Below are positions 16,948 through 26,356 of a stretch of 64,000 nt of DNA, in pieces. Below the pieces are notes generated by a model that was not told where the DNA came from, did not search any database, and was given only the letters and a program-made list of their open reading frames with translations. Each line of letters opens with the position of its first letter. Within the stretch, counting starts at the first letter, position 1. Origin of the DNA: Vreelandella neptunia (GTDB lineage: Bacteria > Pseudomonadota > Gammaproteobacteria > Pseudomonadales > Halomonadaceae); the NCBI RefSeq assembly GCF_034479615.1, contig NZ_CP140255.1, forward strand, positions 4,278,001 to 4,342,000, given 5' to 3'. Position numbers and translations under genes: made by a program.

Positions 16948-18417
16948 ATGCCTGCTTCCATAAACGCTTGCAAAGACATCCTGAACGAACAGTTTATTGA
17001 CAACGCCTGGGTACCGAGCCGAAGCCAGACGTGTCGGCCGGTGCTCAACCCCTATAACGAATCCCTCCTGGCCGAGGTGACCTGCGGTGACTCGGCAGAC
17101 GTCGATATCGCCGTGGCAGCGGCTCGGCGCGCCCTACCCGGCTGGCGAGCCATGCCGGAGGTAAGTCGAGGCGAGTACCTGGTGGCCATCGCGGCGGGGC
17201 TTGAAACCCGCCGTCAGGCCCTCGCCGAACTTTCCTGCCGCAACAACGGCAAACCTTTGGTAGAGGCGCACCAGGATCTGGACGATGCCATTGCCTGTTA
17301 CCGCTACTACGCCAAGGCCGCCGTAGCCCTGGGGCAACGCCAGGGGACCGTTGCAGATGCGGGTCAAGCCGACCTGGAAGCGCGCCACTACTGGGATGCC
17401 ATCGGCGTGGTGGGGCTGATCACCCCTTGGAACTTCCCGTTGGTCAGTAGTGCCTGGAAACTGGCGCCAGCGCTCGCCGCTGGCTGCGCGGTGGTGTTCA
17501 AACCCTCCGAGGTCACCCCCCTGCCCGAGCGAATACTGGCGGAGATTGTTATAGAGGCTGGCCTGCCACCGGGGGTATTCAATCTACTGCTGGGCGACGG
17601 CGAGGGGATCGGCGCCCCGCTGAGCCGACATCCCGGTATCGACAAATTATCCTTCACTGGCAGCAATGCGGTGGGCGAAGCGGTGATGCACGCGGCTGCC
17701 CAGGGTGTCAGGCCGGTCTCCCTGGAACTGGGCGGCAAGTCACCGATTCTTGTCACCGAGGATGCCGATCTCGGCCTTGCTCGGGATCTGGTGATGGCCG
17801 GCATTTGCTATAACGCTGGCCAAATGTGCTCGGCCACCAGCCGGCTATTGGTTCATGAGAGTGTGGCGGACGACCTCTATGCAGCCATTGACGCCGCCAT
17901 CTCAGAGCTCCATTTGGGCGACCCCATGACGAAAGGAACCGATATGGGACCGCTGGTCAGCGCTACCCAGCGTGAACGGGTCCAGGGCTATATGGTTCTA
18001 GCCAATGAGGAGGGTCTCAGTAGTAAAACACCCACCATCGCCTTGCCTGGGTGTGGCTTCTTTGTGGCGCCGCGCCTCTACCGAGAAGTGCCCACCACCA
18101 GCCGCCTGTGGCAGGAGGAGATCTTTGGCCCGTTGCTCTGCGCACGCCGCGTTGCCGACGACGCAGAGGCCATTGGCCTGGCCAACGGCAGCGACTTCGG
18201 CTTAGCGGCCACCGTTGTAACTGGCGACGCTGACCGCGCCGAGGCCATCGCCCGGCGCCTTGAGGCAGGCAACGTCTGGTGCAACAGCGATCAGGTAGCG
18301 CCGCCCCAAGGGAGCTGGGGTGGTATGAAGCGCAGTGGCATAGGTCGCGAACTGGGCGATTTGGGACTGGGCGCTTACCTGGAACTCAAGCGCATTACAC
18401 GCCCCTTGAAGACTTGA
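16948..18417 (+). CDS. NAD(P)-dependent aldehyde dehydrogenase (betaine/guanidinobutyraldehyde type)
   Basis: The start ATG at 16948 follows AGGAAAC; the frame continues far upstream but overlaps the permease. The 489-residue protein has the ALDH family features: GLITPWNFPL, FTGSNAVGEAVM, catalytic Glu near 261 in SLELGGKSP and catalytic Cys near 294 in GQMCSATSR. The general form is that of betaine-aldehyde or aminobutyraldehyde dehydrogenases. In this operon it would oxidise 4-guanidinobutyraldehyde made by the AruI-like enzyme to 4-guanidinobutyrate (the KauB role in Pseudomonas). No guanidinobutyrase gene is visible, so the end of the route is missing or different. Confidence 0.87.
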   Translation: MPASINACKDILNEQFIDNAWVPSRSQTCRPVLNPYNESLLAEVTCGDSADVDIAVAAARRALPGWRAMPEVSRGEYLVAIAAGLETRRQALAELSCRNNGKPLVEAHQDLDDAIACYRYYAKAAVALGQRQGTVADAGQADLEARHYWDAIGVVGLITPWNFPLVSSAWKLAPALAAGCAVVFKPSEVTPLPERILAEIVIEAGLPPGVFNLLLGDGEGIGAPLSRHPGIDKLSFTGSNAVGEAVMHAAAQGVRPVSLELGGKSPILVTEDADLGLARDLVMAGICYNAGQMCSATSRLLVHESVADDLYAAIDAAISELHLGDPMTKGTDMGPLVSATQRERVQGYMVLANEEGLSSKTPTIALPGCGFFVAPRLYREVPTTSRLWQEEIFGPLLCARRVADDAEAIGLANGSDFGLAATVVTGDADRAEAIARRLEAGNVWCNSDQVAPPQGSWGGMKRSGIGRELGDLGLGAYLELKRITRPLKT

Positions 18418-18489
18418 TTAATGGCGCTCACAACGTTGTGACGAACACTCAAGAGTTATGGGCTTTCGGTTTACCGGGACTTCGCGATT

Positions 18490-19458
18490 ATGAGACTCCA
18501 GCCCTCTGATACCCTCCCCGAACGCATTGGATTTCTTCTCCTACCGCGCTTCGCCATGGTGGCCTTCTTCTCTGCTATTGAGCCGCTACGTATTGCCAAT
18601 CGTATCGATGGGCGCCCTCTCTTTAGGTGGGATGTGATTAGCCGCGATGGCGAGCCGGTGGTGGCCTCCAACGGCATGACACTCATTGCCAGCGGCTCCC
18701 TTCACACAGCCCCTCAAGTTCCTAGCCTGGCCGTTTGTGCAAGCTTTGACCCAGAGAGTGCTATTGATGGCGAACTGATTGACTGGTTACGGGCGCGCGC
18801 TTACGAAGGTTGTGTGCTTGGCGGCATCGATACCGGCTGCTATGCGCTAGCCGCTGCGGGCCTTCTCGATGACAAAACGGTGACCCTGCATTGGGAGTGC
18901 CTAGCTGACTTCAGCACACGCTTTCCCCGAGTTGACGTCGTTGAGTCAATATACGAGGTTACCGACGAGGGGTTCTCCTGTGCCGGTGGCAGTGCAGCCA
19001 TCGATATGAGCCTTGACCTAATCCGGCGCCGACACGGTGATGCGCTCGCCAAACAGGTACGCGATCAGCTCATCCATGAGCAGGGGCGGCGTCCAGCCAG
19101 TCGACAGCGCAATCCAGCGATTCCCCAAGAACCCATGCTTCAACGGGCCATCACCTTAATGGATGACCACCTGGAGTCACCGCTAAGCATCCGTGCACTG
19201 GCTAATGAACTAGGCATTACCTGGCGACGTCTCGACCGGCTCTTCGCCCGCCATTTAGCGATATCGCCTCAAAAAACGTACTTGGCCCGGCGTTTAGACC
19301 ATGCCTACTGGCTGCTGAGTGAAACACCCCATAGCATTATGGACATCAGTCTGGCCTGTGGCTTTGCCTCGGCTTCAAGCTTCAGCCGTGCCTTTCGTCA
19401 CCATTACGGCTCCACCCCCAGCCAACTACGCCAGCAAGCAGTGTCGAATCGTGCATAG
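18490..19458 (+). CDS. Second GlxA family AraC-type transcriptional regulator
   Basis: The 322-residue protein has the same two-part build as the regulator at 6377-7420. The DJ-1/PfpI-like domain includes PRFAMVAFFSAIEPLRIANRI, VLGGIDTGCYALAAAGLL and TLHWECL. The C-terminal AraC helix-turn-helix pair includes LANELGITWRRLDRLFARHL and ACGFASASSFSRAFRHHYG. GlxA-type regulators of Pseudomonas (GbdR, CdhR, ArgR) sense or respond to betaine, carnitine or arginine catabolism. It stands between the aldehyde dehydrogenase and the second dioxygenase gene and may control the latter, since 80 bases separate them. Confidence 0.87.
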   Translation: MRLQPSDTLPERIGFLLLPRFAMVAFFSAIEPLRIANRIDGRPLFRWDVISRDGEPVVASNGMTLIASGSLHTAPQVPSLAVCASFDPESAIDGELIDWLRARAYEGCVLGGIDTGCYALAAAGLLDDKTVTLHWECLADFSTRFPRVDVVESIYEVTDEGFSCAGGSAAIDMSLDLIRRRHGDALAKQVRDQLIHEQGRRPASRQRNPAIPQEPMLQRAITLMDDHLESPLSIRALANELGITWRRLDRLFARHLAISPQKTYLARRLDHAYWLLSETPHSIMDISLACGFASASSFSRAFRHHYGSTPSQLRQQAVSNRA

Positions 19459-19537
19459 TTAGTGTCGAATCCTGCCGCGAATCACATGCTCCTGACAGGC
19501 ATTCTATGCGCTATAGCCAATCGCCTAGGAGGCCAAC

Positions 19538-20770
19538 ATGTCCCAAGCACTTCCTCTAACACCTGATTACAATGTTTGGCCCATTGAGGCTAGCCTCAAA
19601 AAGGTATCCTTCAAGCCACGCGTACTAACAGTATGCTGGAGTGACGGACGCGAGAGTCGCTACCATAGCATCTGGTTGCGTGAGAACGCCGCTGACGAGA
19701 CGACCGTCAATCCGGCGACTCGTGAGCGTATTCTCGATCTTTCCACCTTACCCAGCTGGCCTGAAATTGCCGCAGCTGACATCGATGAAGCTGGCGCATT
19801 GTGCATAGATTTTGCGCCTGAAGGACGGCGCTTGCGCTTCCACCCCGGCTGGCTTCGAGCTCACGACTACGACAATACTGGCGATCCCGCAGCACCGCTC
19901 GTGTCGGTAAAGACATGGAAGAGAAACTCAGCAGACGGCCCAGACAGCCTGGACGCCACAGGGCTCCTCGACACCGAAGCGGGCAGTGAGGCAGAAGAGG
20001 CCATTCTCGCTCCTGCTCTTTCAAGTATTTTGGGCAAGGGTCTAATACGCCTTTGCAACTTGCCCATCAAGCCCGACTCGCTCAAAGCGATAGCCCAGCG
20101 CATCGGCCCAGTAAGACCCACTAATTTCGGTATGCTATTTGACGTCAAAGCCAAACCTAACCCTGACTCTAACGCTTACACGTCTATCGCTCTGCCCCCC
20201 CATGTCGACTTGCCGACCAGGGAGTATCAGCCGGGAATGCAGATGCTGCACTGCCTAGAAAACAGCGTAGAAGGCGGCGAGGCGGTAATGCTTGATGGTT
20301 TTGCCGTGGCCGAGGCTCTGCGTGAGCATCATTCAGAGGCCTTTACCACCCTGACCCGAGTGCGTTGGTGCTTTGCTAATACCGCCAAGAACACCGACTA
20401 CGTTTGGTACTCGCCGATCATTCGCATTGATGAGCGCGGAGAGCTGTGTGAAGTTCGCATTGCTGACTTCCTGCGTGGACCGTTGCAAACCGACTTCGAG
20501 GAGGTAGAACCTGCCTACGAAGCGCTAATGGTTTTACAGAAAGTGCTGCAAGATCCCCAATTCGCCATCCGCTTCACCTACCAACCAGGCGACCTAGTAA
20601 TATTTGATAACCGGCGGCTGCTCCATGCTCGCGATGCCTTTGAGGGCACAAGCGGTCATCGCTGGTTACAGGGCTGTTATATGGAGCGTGACGAGATCCG
20701 CTCCCGCTATCGTATGATTAAGCGTGCCTGCCAACAGCGCAAAGCGACCGGCGAGGCATCATTAGCTTGA
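19538..20770 (+). CDS. Second gamma-butyrobetaine-hydroxylase-like dioxygenase
   Basis: The 410-residue protein has the DUF971-like N-terminal domain (YHSIWLRENAADETTVNPATRER) and a TauD/TfdA domain with the iron triad H-x-D in LPPHVDLPTREYQPG and the distal His in RRLLHARDAF. It is larger than the dioxygenase at 7523 and differs from it clearly, so it is a second activity and not a recent copy. Gamma-butyrobetaine hydroxylase itself (about 385-410 residues) is the closest described function by length and layout. A good AGGAGG site precedes the ATG. Substrate unproven. Confidence 0.85.
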   Translation: MSQALPLTPDYNVWPIEASLKKVSFKPRVLTVCWSDGRESRYHSIWLRENAADETTVNPATRERILDLSTLPSWPEIAAADIDEAGALCIDFAPEGRRLRFHPGWLRAHDYDNTGDPAAPLVSVKTWKRNSADGPDSLDATGLLDTEAGSEAEEAILAPALSSILGKGLIRLCNLPIKPDSLKAIAQRIGPVRPTNFGMLFDVKAKPNPDSNAYTSIALPPHVDLPTREYQPGMQMLHCLENSVEGGEAVMLDGFAVAEALREHHSEAFTTLTRVRWCFANTAKNTDYVWYSPIIRIDERGELCEVRIADFLRGPLQTDFEEVEPAYEALMVLQKVLQDPQFAIRFTYQPGDLVIFDNRRLLHARDAFEGTSGHRWLQGCYMERDEIRSRYRMIKRACQQRKATGEASLA

Positions 20771-20905
20771 ATGACATCAAGGGTTTTACGAGACGCCTTG
20801 ACACGGAGCAGGCAGAACTATAAGACGGCAGATAGTTCGAAGCACATCGCCGCTAAAGCGGAACCGCTTAAATGCCAAGCTTCCGTTCCGGCTGATAGAA
20901 AAAAA

Positions 20906-20939
20906 GGGGCCTGTGATTTCTCGCAGGCCCCTTTTTTTT
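20906..20939 (+). terminator. Strong bidirectional terminator
   Basis: GGGGCCTG pairs perfectly with CAGGCCCC (8 bp) around a 10-base loop, followed by eight T on the plus strand and preceded by seven A. It closes the dioxygenase transcript and would also work on the minus strand. It lies next to the tRNA-Arg imprint at 20946-20955, so it may originally have been the terminator of that tRNA. Confidence 0.85.
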
Positions 20940-20945
20940 GCAATT

Positions 20946-20955
20946 TGGCGCGCCC
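20946..20955 (-). other. tRNA-Arg 3'-terminal imprint (copy B)
   Basis: Ten bases, reading GGGCGCGCCA on the minus strand, equal the acceptor end of the tRNA-Arg fragment at 35534-35580. They stand beside a terminator hairpin related to that next to copy A at 5960-5990. The bases that would continue the tRNA are lost, and an IS5-type element is inserted just 6 bases away. Alone this would be weak, because the sequence is palindromic and GC-rich; the shared hairpin is the main support. Confidence 0.35.
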
Positions 20956-20961
20956 TAACTA

Positions 20962-21807
20962 GGGCCTATTGACGTTTTGAAGGATAGCATTGGCAGGATA
21001 TGGACAAAATCGCAGAATACAGGTTCCGGCACCAACAAACTGCGAGCTTGCCATGCCCCGACTGATGCTCACGGATGAACACTGGTCGAAGCTAAAACCT
21101 ATCCTGCTTCAACAACGTATCTATGACAAGGCTGATCTTCGGATGACAGTAGAAGGCATACTTTACCGAATCCGTACCGGCTGCCAGTGGCGCGATTTAC
21201 CGGACGCCTTTGGGCACTGGAATACGGTCTATACGCCTGGTCGGCCGCGGACAAGCTGGTGACTGTTTTTAATCGGTTAGTGGAAGATCCAGATACGGAG
21301 TGGCTCTTCATTGATGGCTCCTATATCAAGGCGCATCAAGACTGCACAGGGGCTGCCACAAAGGAAGTAGAAGCCATTGGTAAAAGACGTGCGGGCAATA
21401 CAAGCAAGATACACCTAGCCGTTGACGCTTATGGACTATCGATTGCATTCAGAATCACCGGAGGTGACGTACACGACAGCACCGAGGCACAGGCGCTGAT
21501 TGATGAGTTGCCAACAGGCGGGGCATTAGTGGCTGACAAGGGGTATGACAGTGAGCGTATCCGCGAGCAGGTTGACGCCTAAGGGATGGACTCGGTGACC
21601 CCACGCAAACGCAACTCAAAGACAGGAAATGGCAGTTTAGACAGAGAGTTATATCGCTATCGTCATCTGGTGGAAAATGCCTTTGCTCGGTTGAAGCCGT
21701 ATCGCGCCATAGCGACGCGTTACGACAAGCTCAAGCGAAACTACGAAAGCACGGTGGCCTTAGCTTGTGGTTTTTTATGGCTGCCTATGTGAAACGTCAA
21801 CAGGCCC
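20962..21807 (+). mobile_element. IS5 family (IS427-like) insertion sequence, decayed
   Basis: Terminal inverted repeats GGGCCTATTGACGTTT (left) and AAACGTCAACAGGCCC (right) bound 846 bases. The flanks read C-TA and TA-G, so a CTAG target with TA duplicated fits, as is usual for the IS427 group. The transposase inside is broken (see 21053-21792). Confidence 0.85.
21053..21792 (+). pseudogene. IS5-type transposase, disrupted by a deletion and a nonsense codon
   Basis: The N-terminal part (MPRLMLTDEHWSKLKPILL to HWNTVY) and the catalytic part (WSAADKLVTVFNRL onward) are in different frames. About ten bases that should encode the link KRFNR-like are missing near 21230, so this is a deletion and not a programmed shift. 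A TAA at 21580-21582 then stands where relatives have Gln (DA-Q-GMDSV), and the frame continues to HLVENAFARLKPYRAIATRYDKL. Both lesions make the element inactive on its own. Confidence 0.85.
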
Positions 21808-21839
21808 TAGTTGAATTCAGGAGAGCAAGAAAAGCGTGT

Positions 21840-23201
21840 TTAACCTATCAGTGAAGCCAGCACTTTCTGCTTGGACATTCGCTCGCGTTCAGCATAGAGC
21901 GATAGCTCATCCGTTACTTGAGCACCCAACGCTTCTTCAAAGGCATCGCGATTGGCATTTCCAGCATAGGCTTCGCTCTCTGCACCGCCCAGGTTTGACT
22001 GGAAAATACCCGCCGCGCTGACCGGCAGGAAGTCTTCATAGGTAATCGGCTGTGCTTCTACCAAGCCCTGGGCGATTAACGCCTCAATATCGGCACTATC
22101 AACACCTTTAGCGGCCTGACCCTTCTCGGTCAGATGATAGTGAAAATACGCTAACGACTCACGGCGCATGGCTTCATCGTTATCAGGGAACTTGGCAAAA
22201 ACGTTATTCATAACCGTCTGGTGGGCGTCGTTATCCAACCCTGCGGTTTGCTTGCGACCCTCAGTAAGCAACTGATCATAAAGCGCACGACCTTTCGGTG
22301 TTAGCGCCACTCCACGCTGCTCAATTTCACCAAAGCGAGCCGTGTGAGTACCTTGCGCGTCACCAGCAAAGTGAATTGACTCTTCTAACGCTTTAAAGCT
22401 GGTTTGGCGCAGCAAAATGGGGCATTCACGACGCGGCGGCCCTTCAATGACGGCTTTGGGGTTCATGCCCATCTCCGGCATGCGGCGCTGTACTACGTCG
22501 ATATCCAGGGTGCGTGGCGTCAGGTGATTAATATGCGGCCCACGGAAGCACACTACATCAGCAATCAAACGGTGCTCATCATGTAGGGCCTGATAAGTCT
22601 CCAGATCGACCGTCGCATCCTGGTGCCAACGGAAAGTTTCCAGAGCTTCTTTAACGAACTGGTCAGCCTCTTCGCTGGATAGTCCCCCCTGGGTTTCGTG
22701 ACGCTCAATAAGTTCGCGCGCCCTTGGGGTAAAGATATCGCGCTTGGCTAGAATTTCTTCTGAACGCTGACGTAGCGCCTCGCTTTCAATAAGCTCTAAA
22801 CGCAATAGCGAGGTAAAAACGCGGAAAGGGTTCATCGCCAACGCATCATCGTCGATTGGCCGGAAGGCGGTTGAGTGGACCGGCACGCCTGCTTCAGAAA
22901 GGTCGTAATAACCGACCGGATACATGCCCATAACGGCAAACAGGCGGCACAGCATGGAAAGCTCTGTAGCGGTTCCCACGCGAATGGCTCCGTGGCGCTC
23001 TACGCTCAAACGCGCCAACTCACCCTGTGCCTCCAAGCGGCGATGAAGTTCGGGCTGCTGACTAAGCGTTTCTTGATTAACGCGCTCGACAAGTTCAAGC
23101 AGCGTGCCGTACTGCGGCACTTCGGCTTGATACATAGCCGACATCGCCTTAGAGAAACGGTCGCGAACATCATTGGTTGAAAGAAGGTTCGGTTGAGTCA
23201 T
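21840..23201 (-). CDS. hglS: HglS/YdcJ-type 2-oxoadipate dioxygenase/decarboxylase
   Basis: The 453-residue DUF1338 (VOC-like metalloenzyme) protein matches the layout of Pseudomonas putida HglS and E. coli YdcJ (about 450-465 residues). Recognisable stretches are HGAIRVGTATELSMLCRLFA, MGMYPVGYYDLS, FRPIDDDALAMNPFRVFTS, VCFRGPHINHLTPRTLD and GPPRRECPILLRQTSFKAL. HglS converts 2-oxoadipate, made from lysine through 2-aminoadipate, to D-2-hydroxyglutarate with O2. The neighbouring gene encodes the YdiJ-type dehydrogenase that would oxidise that product, and the start overlaps its stop by 4 bases. The assignment is therefore strong. Confidence 0.88.
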   Translation of the reverse strand: MTQPNLLSTNDVRDRFSKAMSAMYQAEVPQYGTLLELVERVNQETLSQQPELHRRLEAQGELARLSVERHGAIRVGTATELSMLCRLFAVMGMYPVGYYDLSEAGVPVHSTAFRPIDDDALAMNPFRVFTSLLRLELIESEALRQRSEEILAKRDIFTPRARELIERHETQGGLSSEEADQFVKEALETFRWHQDATVDLETYQALHDEHRLIADVVCFRGPHINHLTPRTLDIDVVQRRMPEMGMNPKAVIEGPPRRECPILLRQTSFKALEESIHFAGDAQGTHTARFGEIEQRGVALTPKGRALYDQLLTEGRKQTAGLDNDAHQTVMNNVFAKFPDNDEAMRRESLAYFHYHLTEKGQAAKGVDSADIEALIAQGLVEAQPITYEDFLPVSAAGIFQSNLGGAESEAYAGNANRDAFEEALGAQVTDELSLYAERERMSKQKVLASLIG

Positions 23202-26200
23202 TTCGTTGCTCTCTCTTGCATATGGTTGGGATAAGGATGAGATACCGACGTCAATTGCGCCAATAGCGCCTGAAGCGGGTGCGGCAAAGTTTGCCCAGAA
23301 TAGCGTTTTACCTGGCTGCGACAGGAGTAGCCTGTCGCGAGAAGCTTGCCCGCGTTTTCATCGGCTTCCACTTGGGGCTGCCAGGATTGGGCGTAGATGG
23401 TTTGGGAGGTCTCGACATTACGGGTTTCATGCCCGTAGGTGCCGGACATACCGCAGCAGCCGGTTGCCATTAACTCAAGCTCTAAGCCAAACGCCGCAAA
23501 TAGCTGCTGCCAGACCCGGGGGCTGCCCGGTGCGTTGGTTTTTTCGGTGCAATGGGACAGCAGCTTAAAGCCAGGATTGGTTAGGTTCAGTTGGCTAGGC
23601 GCTAGCGTATTAATACGGGTGGCCAGCCACTCTTGCAGCATCAACACATTGGGCACTTGCTCGGCCCCCAGGGCTTTGACGTACTCCTGGCGGTAGGTCA
23701 GCGTCATGGCAGGGTCGATACCCACCATGGGTACTTCGAACTCTGACAGTGCCCGCAGGCGCTTAGCCTGTTTTTCCGCCGTACGCTCAAAGGCGCCTAA
23801 AAAGCCCTGTACTTGCAGCGGTTTGCCGTTGGCAGAAAACGGCATCACAAACACCCTCAGATTCAACCGCGACAGCAGTTCTACCACGTCCATCACCAGC
23901 TTGGCTTCAAAGTGGCTGGTGAACGCGTCCTGGACAATAATCACGCTGTTGGCGCGCTGTTGTTCGGTAAGCAGTGCCAGCGAGGTGGGGGTGGCTTCTG
24001 CAACGTCCCAAGCCCTTAGCTGTTTTTTCACGCTGGCGCGGGAAAGCTTCGGGGAGTCGCTCATTCCCAGCCCTTTACTCATCAGGCTATCTACCCAGCG
24101 CTGATTGAGTAGGGCGTTATACAGCGGCGCGACTTTGGCAAGGGTTGGCAACATAAATTCGGTGCCACCGATGATGTAATCGCGCAGCGGGCGTAAATAG
24201 CGGCCATGGTAGACCTCTAAAAACTGCGAACGGAACTGCGGCACGTTGACCTTAATCGGGCACTGGCCCGCACAGGATTTACACGCCAAACAACCCACCA
24301 TGACATCGTAAACTTCGTGAGAATAGTCGTGGTGTTGCTTGCGGCTGAGCGTATTGGCAACGCGCAGCGGAAAACTTTTAATAAAGCCCCAACCGTTTTC
24401 GGCTTTCTTTTTGCGCGACTCCTCCACCACATCGATACCTGCCTGGGACTGCAGGCGCAGCCACTCACGCATCAAGCTGGCCCGGCCTTTGGGCGAATGA
24501 CGTCGATCGCGGGTGGCCTTCCAGGAAGGGCACATCGGGTCATCAAGGTCGTAGTTGTAACAGGCACCATTGCCATTGCAGTAGACCGCCGCGTCGTAGG
24601 CCTGCCAAGCCCGTTCATCAATGGTGCGGTCCAACTGGCCGCGCATGGTGACGCCATCAACCGTTAATAGCTCAGGGTCACTGTCTTTGGCGATTAGTTC
24701 ATGGTTTTCGGATCTACCCACGGCTTCGGGCAGGTTAGACAACGGCGACGCGATTTTGCCGGGATTTAGCTGGTTATGCGGATCAAACGCGGCTTTGACG
24801 CGCTTCAGGCTGGGATAGAGTTCACCAAAGAATTTAGGGCCGTACTCCGAACGCACGCCTTTGCCGTGTTCCCCCCATAATAGCCCGCCGTACTTCTGGG
24901 TCAGGGCCGCTACTTCATCAGAAATCTCACGAATCAGTTTTTCCTGTTCGGGATCTTTGATATCTAGCGCTGGACGCACGTGCAGCACCCCTGCATCCAC
25001 ATGGCCAAACATCCCGTAGGAGAGCTTTCGGGCATCCAGCGCGGCGCGAAACTCAGTAATAAAGTCAGCCAAGTGCTCCGGTGGTACGGCGGTATCTTCC
25101 ACAAAGGCAATCGGCCGCTTTTCGCCCTGCACATTGCCTAGCAAACCCACCGAGCGTTTGCGCATGGCGTAAACTTTTTGGATCTGCGGGCGACCCTGCG
25201 CCAGGGTGTAGCCTAAACGCTCGACGGTCACATCAAGGCCAAGGTGCTCGGTAAAGGAGCGAACCCGGTTGGCCAAGCGCTCAGAATCATTGTCGCTAAA
25301 TTCGATCAGGTTAATGCCGCGAATCGGCGTACTACCGGTGGAGGGGAAAAACGCTGCCACGCTATCCCAAACAAAGTCATCCATGGCCAGCTGCAGCACG
25401 GTGTCGTCAATGGTTTCAATCGAGGTCGGGCGAGCGCTGGCGGCCATGAGAGCTTTGGCATCGCGCAGCGCGTCCATAAAGCTGGCATAGCGCACATTGA
25501 CCAAGGTGGCGTACTTGGGAATCGGCAGCACATTGAGTACCGCTTCATTCAAAAAGCCTAACGTGCCTTCCGAGCCGCACAGCAGGCTGTTCAGGTTCAA
25601 CTGGCCTTGCGCTTCCCGCAGGTGCACCAGATCATAGCCAGTTAAACAGCGGTTGAGCGGTGGAAATTTCGCCTCAATCAGCCCGCGCTGCTGGTCGATA
25701 ATCTCAGCGGCGATGGAGTGTACACGGCCAAGAATGCCGGATTGGGCAACGGCCTGCTGCTCCTCGTCAGCGCTAAGCGGGCGGCTATGCAGATGCTGGC
25801 CCCCCAGTAGAACCGTATCCAGTTCCAGCACGTGGTCACGGGTTTTACCGTACTCGCAGCTGCCCTGGCCGCTGGCATCAGTGGAGATCATCCCGCCGAT
25901 AGTGGCGCGGTTAGAGGTGGATAACTCAGGGGCGAAAAACAGCCCATGAGGCTTCAGCGCCGCGTTGAGTTGATCCTTCACCACGCCCGCCTGAACGCGC
26001 ACTCGCCGTGCCTCTACATCAATCGCTAGGATCTGGTTCATGTGGCGGGAAACATCCACCACGATACCGTCGGTCAGCGACTGGCCGTTAGTCCCCGTGC
26101 CACCGCCCCGAGGCGTTAGCACGATATCGCGGTGTGGCAGCTCTGCAGCCAATTTAGCTAGGCGCTCAAGATCTTCTGCGTGCTTAGGAAACACAGCCGC

Positions 26201-26356
26201 CTGGGGCAGGCGTTGGTAAATCGAGTTATCCGTCGCCAGCACCGTGCGATTGGCGTAGTCAGGGGCAATCTCACCTTCAAAGCCGCGAGCGCGCAAGGCG
26301 TCGAGAAACGTCACATACCCACGCCGAACTGCCACCTCGCTGACCAATGCGATCAT
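23198..26356 (-). CDS. ydiJ: YdiJ-type D-2-hydroxyglutarate dehydrogenase (FAD and Fe-S)
   Basis: The 1052-residue protein has an N-terminal FAD-binding domain (about 50-230: GGGTGTNGQSLTDGIVVDVSRH, TIGGMISTDASGQGS), an FAD-oxidase C-terminal-like region, and a ferredoxin-like part with CLACKSCAGQCP near 695. C-terminal cysteine-rich segments end with GCCGMSGTYGHE. Length and order fit YdiJ (about 1018 residues in E. coli), which oxidises D-2-hydroxyglutarate to 2-oxoglutarate and passes electrons to a carrier. It lies between the aminotransferase and HglS genes with ATGA overlaps on both sides, so the three products should be made together. Confidence 0.9.
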   Translation of the reverse strand: MIALVSEVAVRRGYVTFLDALRARGFEGEIAPDYANRTVLATDNSIYQRLPQAAVFPKHAEDLERLAKLAAELPHRDIVLTPRGGGTGTNGQSLTDGIVVDVSRHMNQILAIDVEARRVRVQAGVVKDQLNAALKPHGLFFAPELSTSNRATIGGMISTDASGQGSCEYGKTRDHVLELDTVLLGGQHLHSRPLSADEEQQAVAQSGILGRVHSIAAEIIDQQRGLIEAKFPPLNRCLTGYDLVHLREAQGQLNLNSLLCGSEGTLGFLNEAVLNVLPIPKYATLVNVRYASFMDALRDAKALMAASARPTSIETIDDTVLQLAMDDFVWDSVAAFFPSTGSTPIRGINLIEFSDNDSERLANRVRSFTEHLGLDVTVERLGYTLAQGRPQIQKVYAMRKRSVGLLGNVQGEKRPIAFVEDTAVPPEHLADFITEFRAALDARKLSYGMFGHVDAGVLHVRPALDIKDPEQEKLIREISDEVAALTQKYGGLLWGEHGKGVRSEYGPKFFGELYPSLKRVKAAFDPHNQLNPGKIASPLSNLPEAVGRSENHELIAKDSDPELLTVDGVTMRGQLDRTIDERAWQAYDAAVYCNGNGACYNYDLDDPMCPSWKATRDRRHSPKGRASLMREWLRLQSQAGIDVVEESRKKKAENGWGFIKSFPLRVANTLSRKQHHDYSHEVYDVMVGCLACKSCAGQCPIKVNVPQFRSQFLEVYHGRYLRPLRDYIIGGTEFMLPTLAKVAPLYNALLNQRWVDSLMSKGLGMSDSPKLSRASVKKQLRAWDVAEATPTSLALLTEQQRANSVIIVQDAFTSHFEAKLVMDVVELLSRLNLRVFVMPFSANGKPLQVQGFLGAFERTAEKQAKRLRALSEFEVPMVGIDPAMTLTYRQEYVKALGAEQVPNVLMLQEWLATRINTLAPSQLNLTNPGFKLLSHCTEKTNAPGSPRVWQQLFAAFGLELELMATGCCGMSGTYGHETRNVETSQTIYAQSWQPQVEADENAGKLLATGYSCRSQVKRYSGQTLPHPLQALLAQLTSVSHPYPNHMQERATK

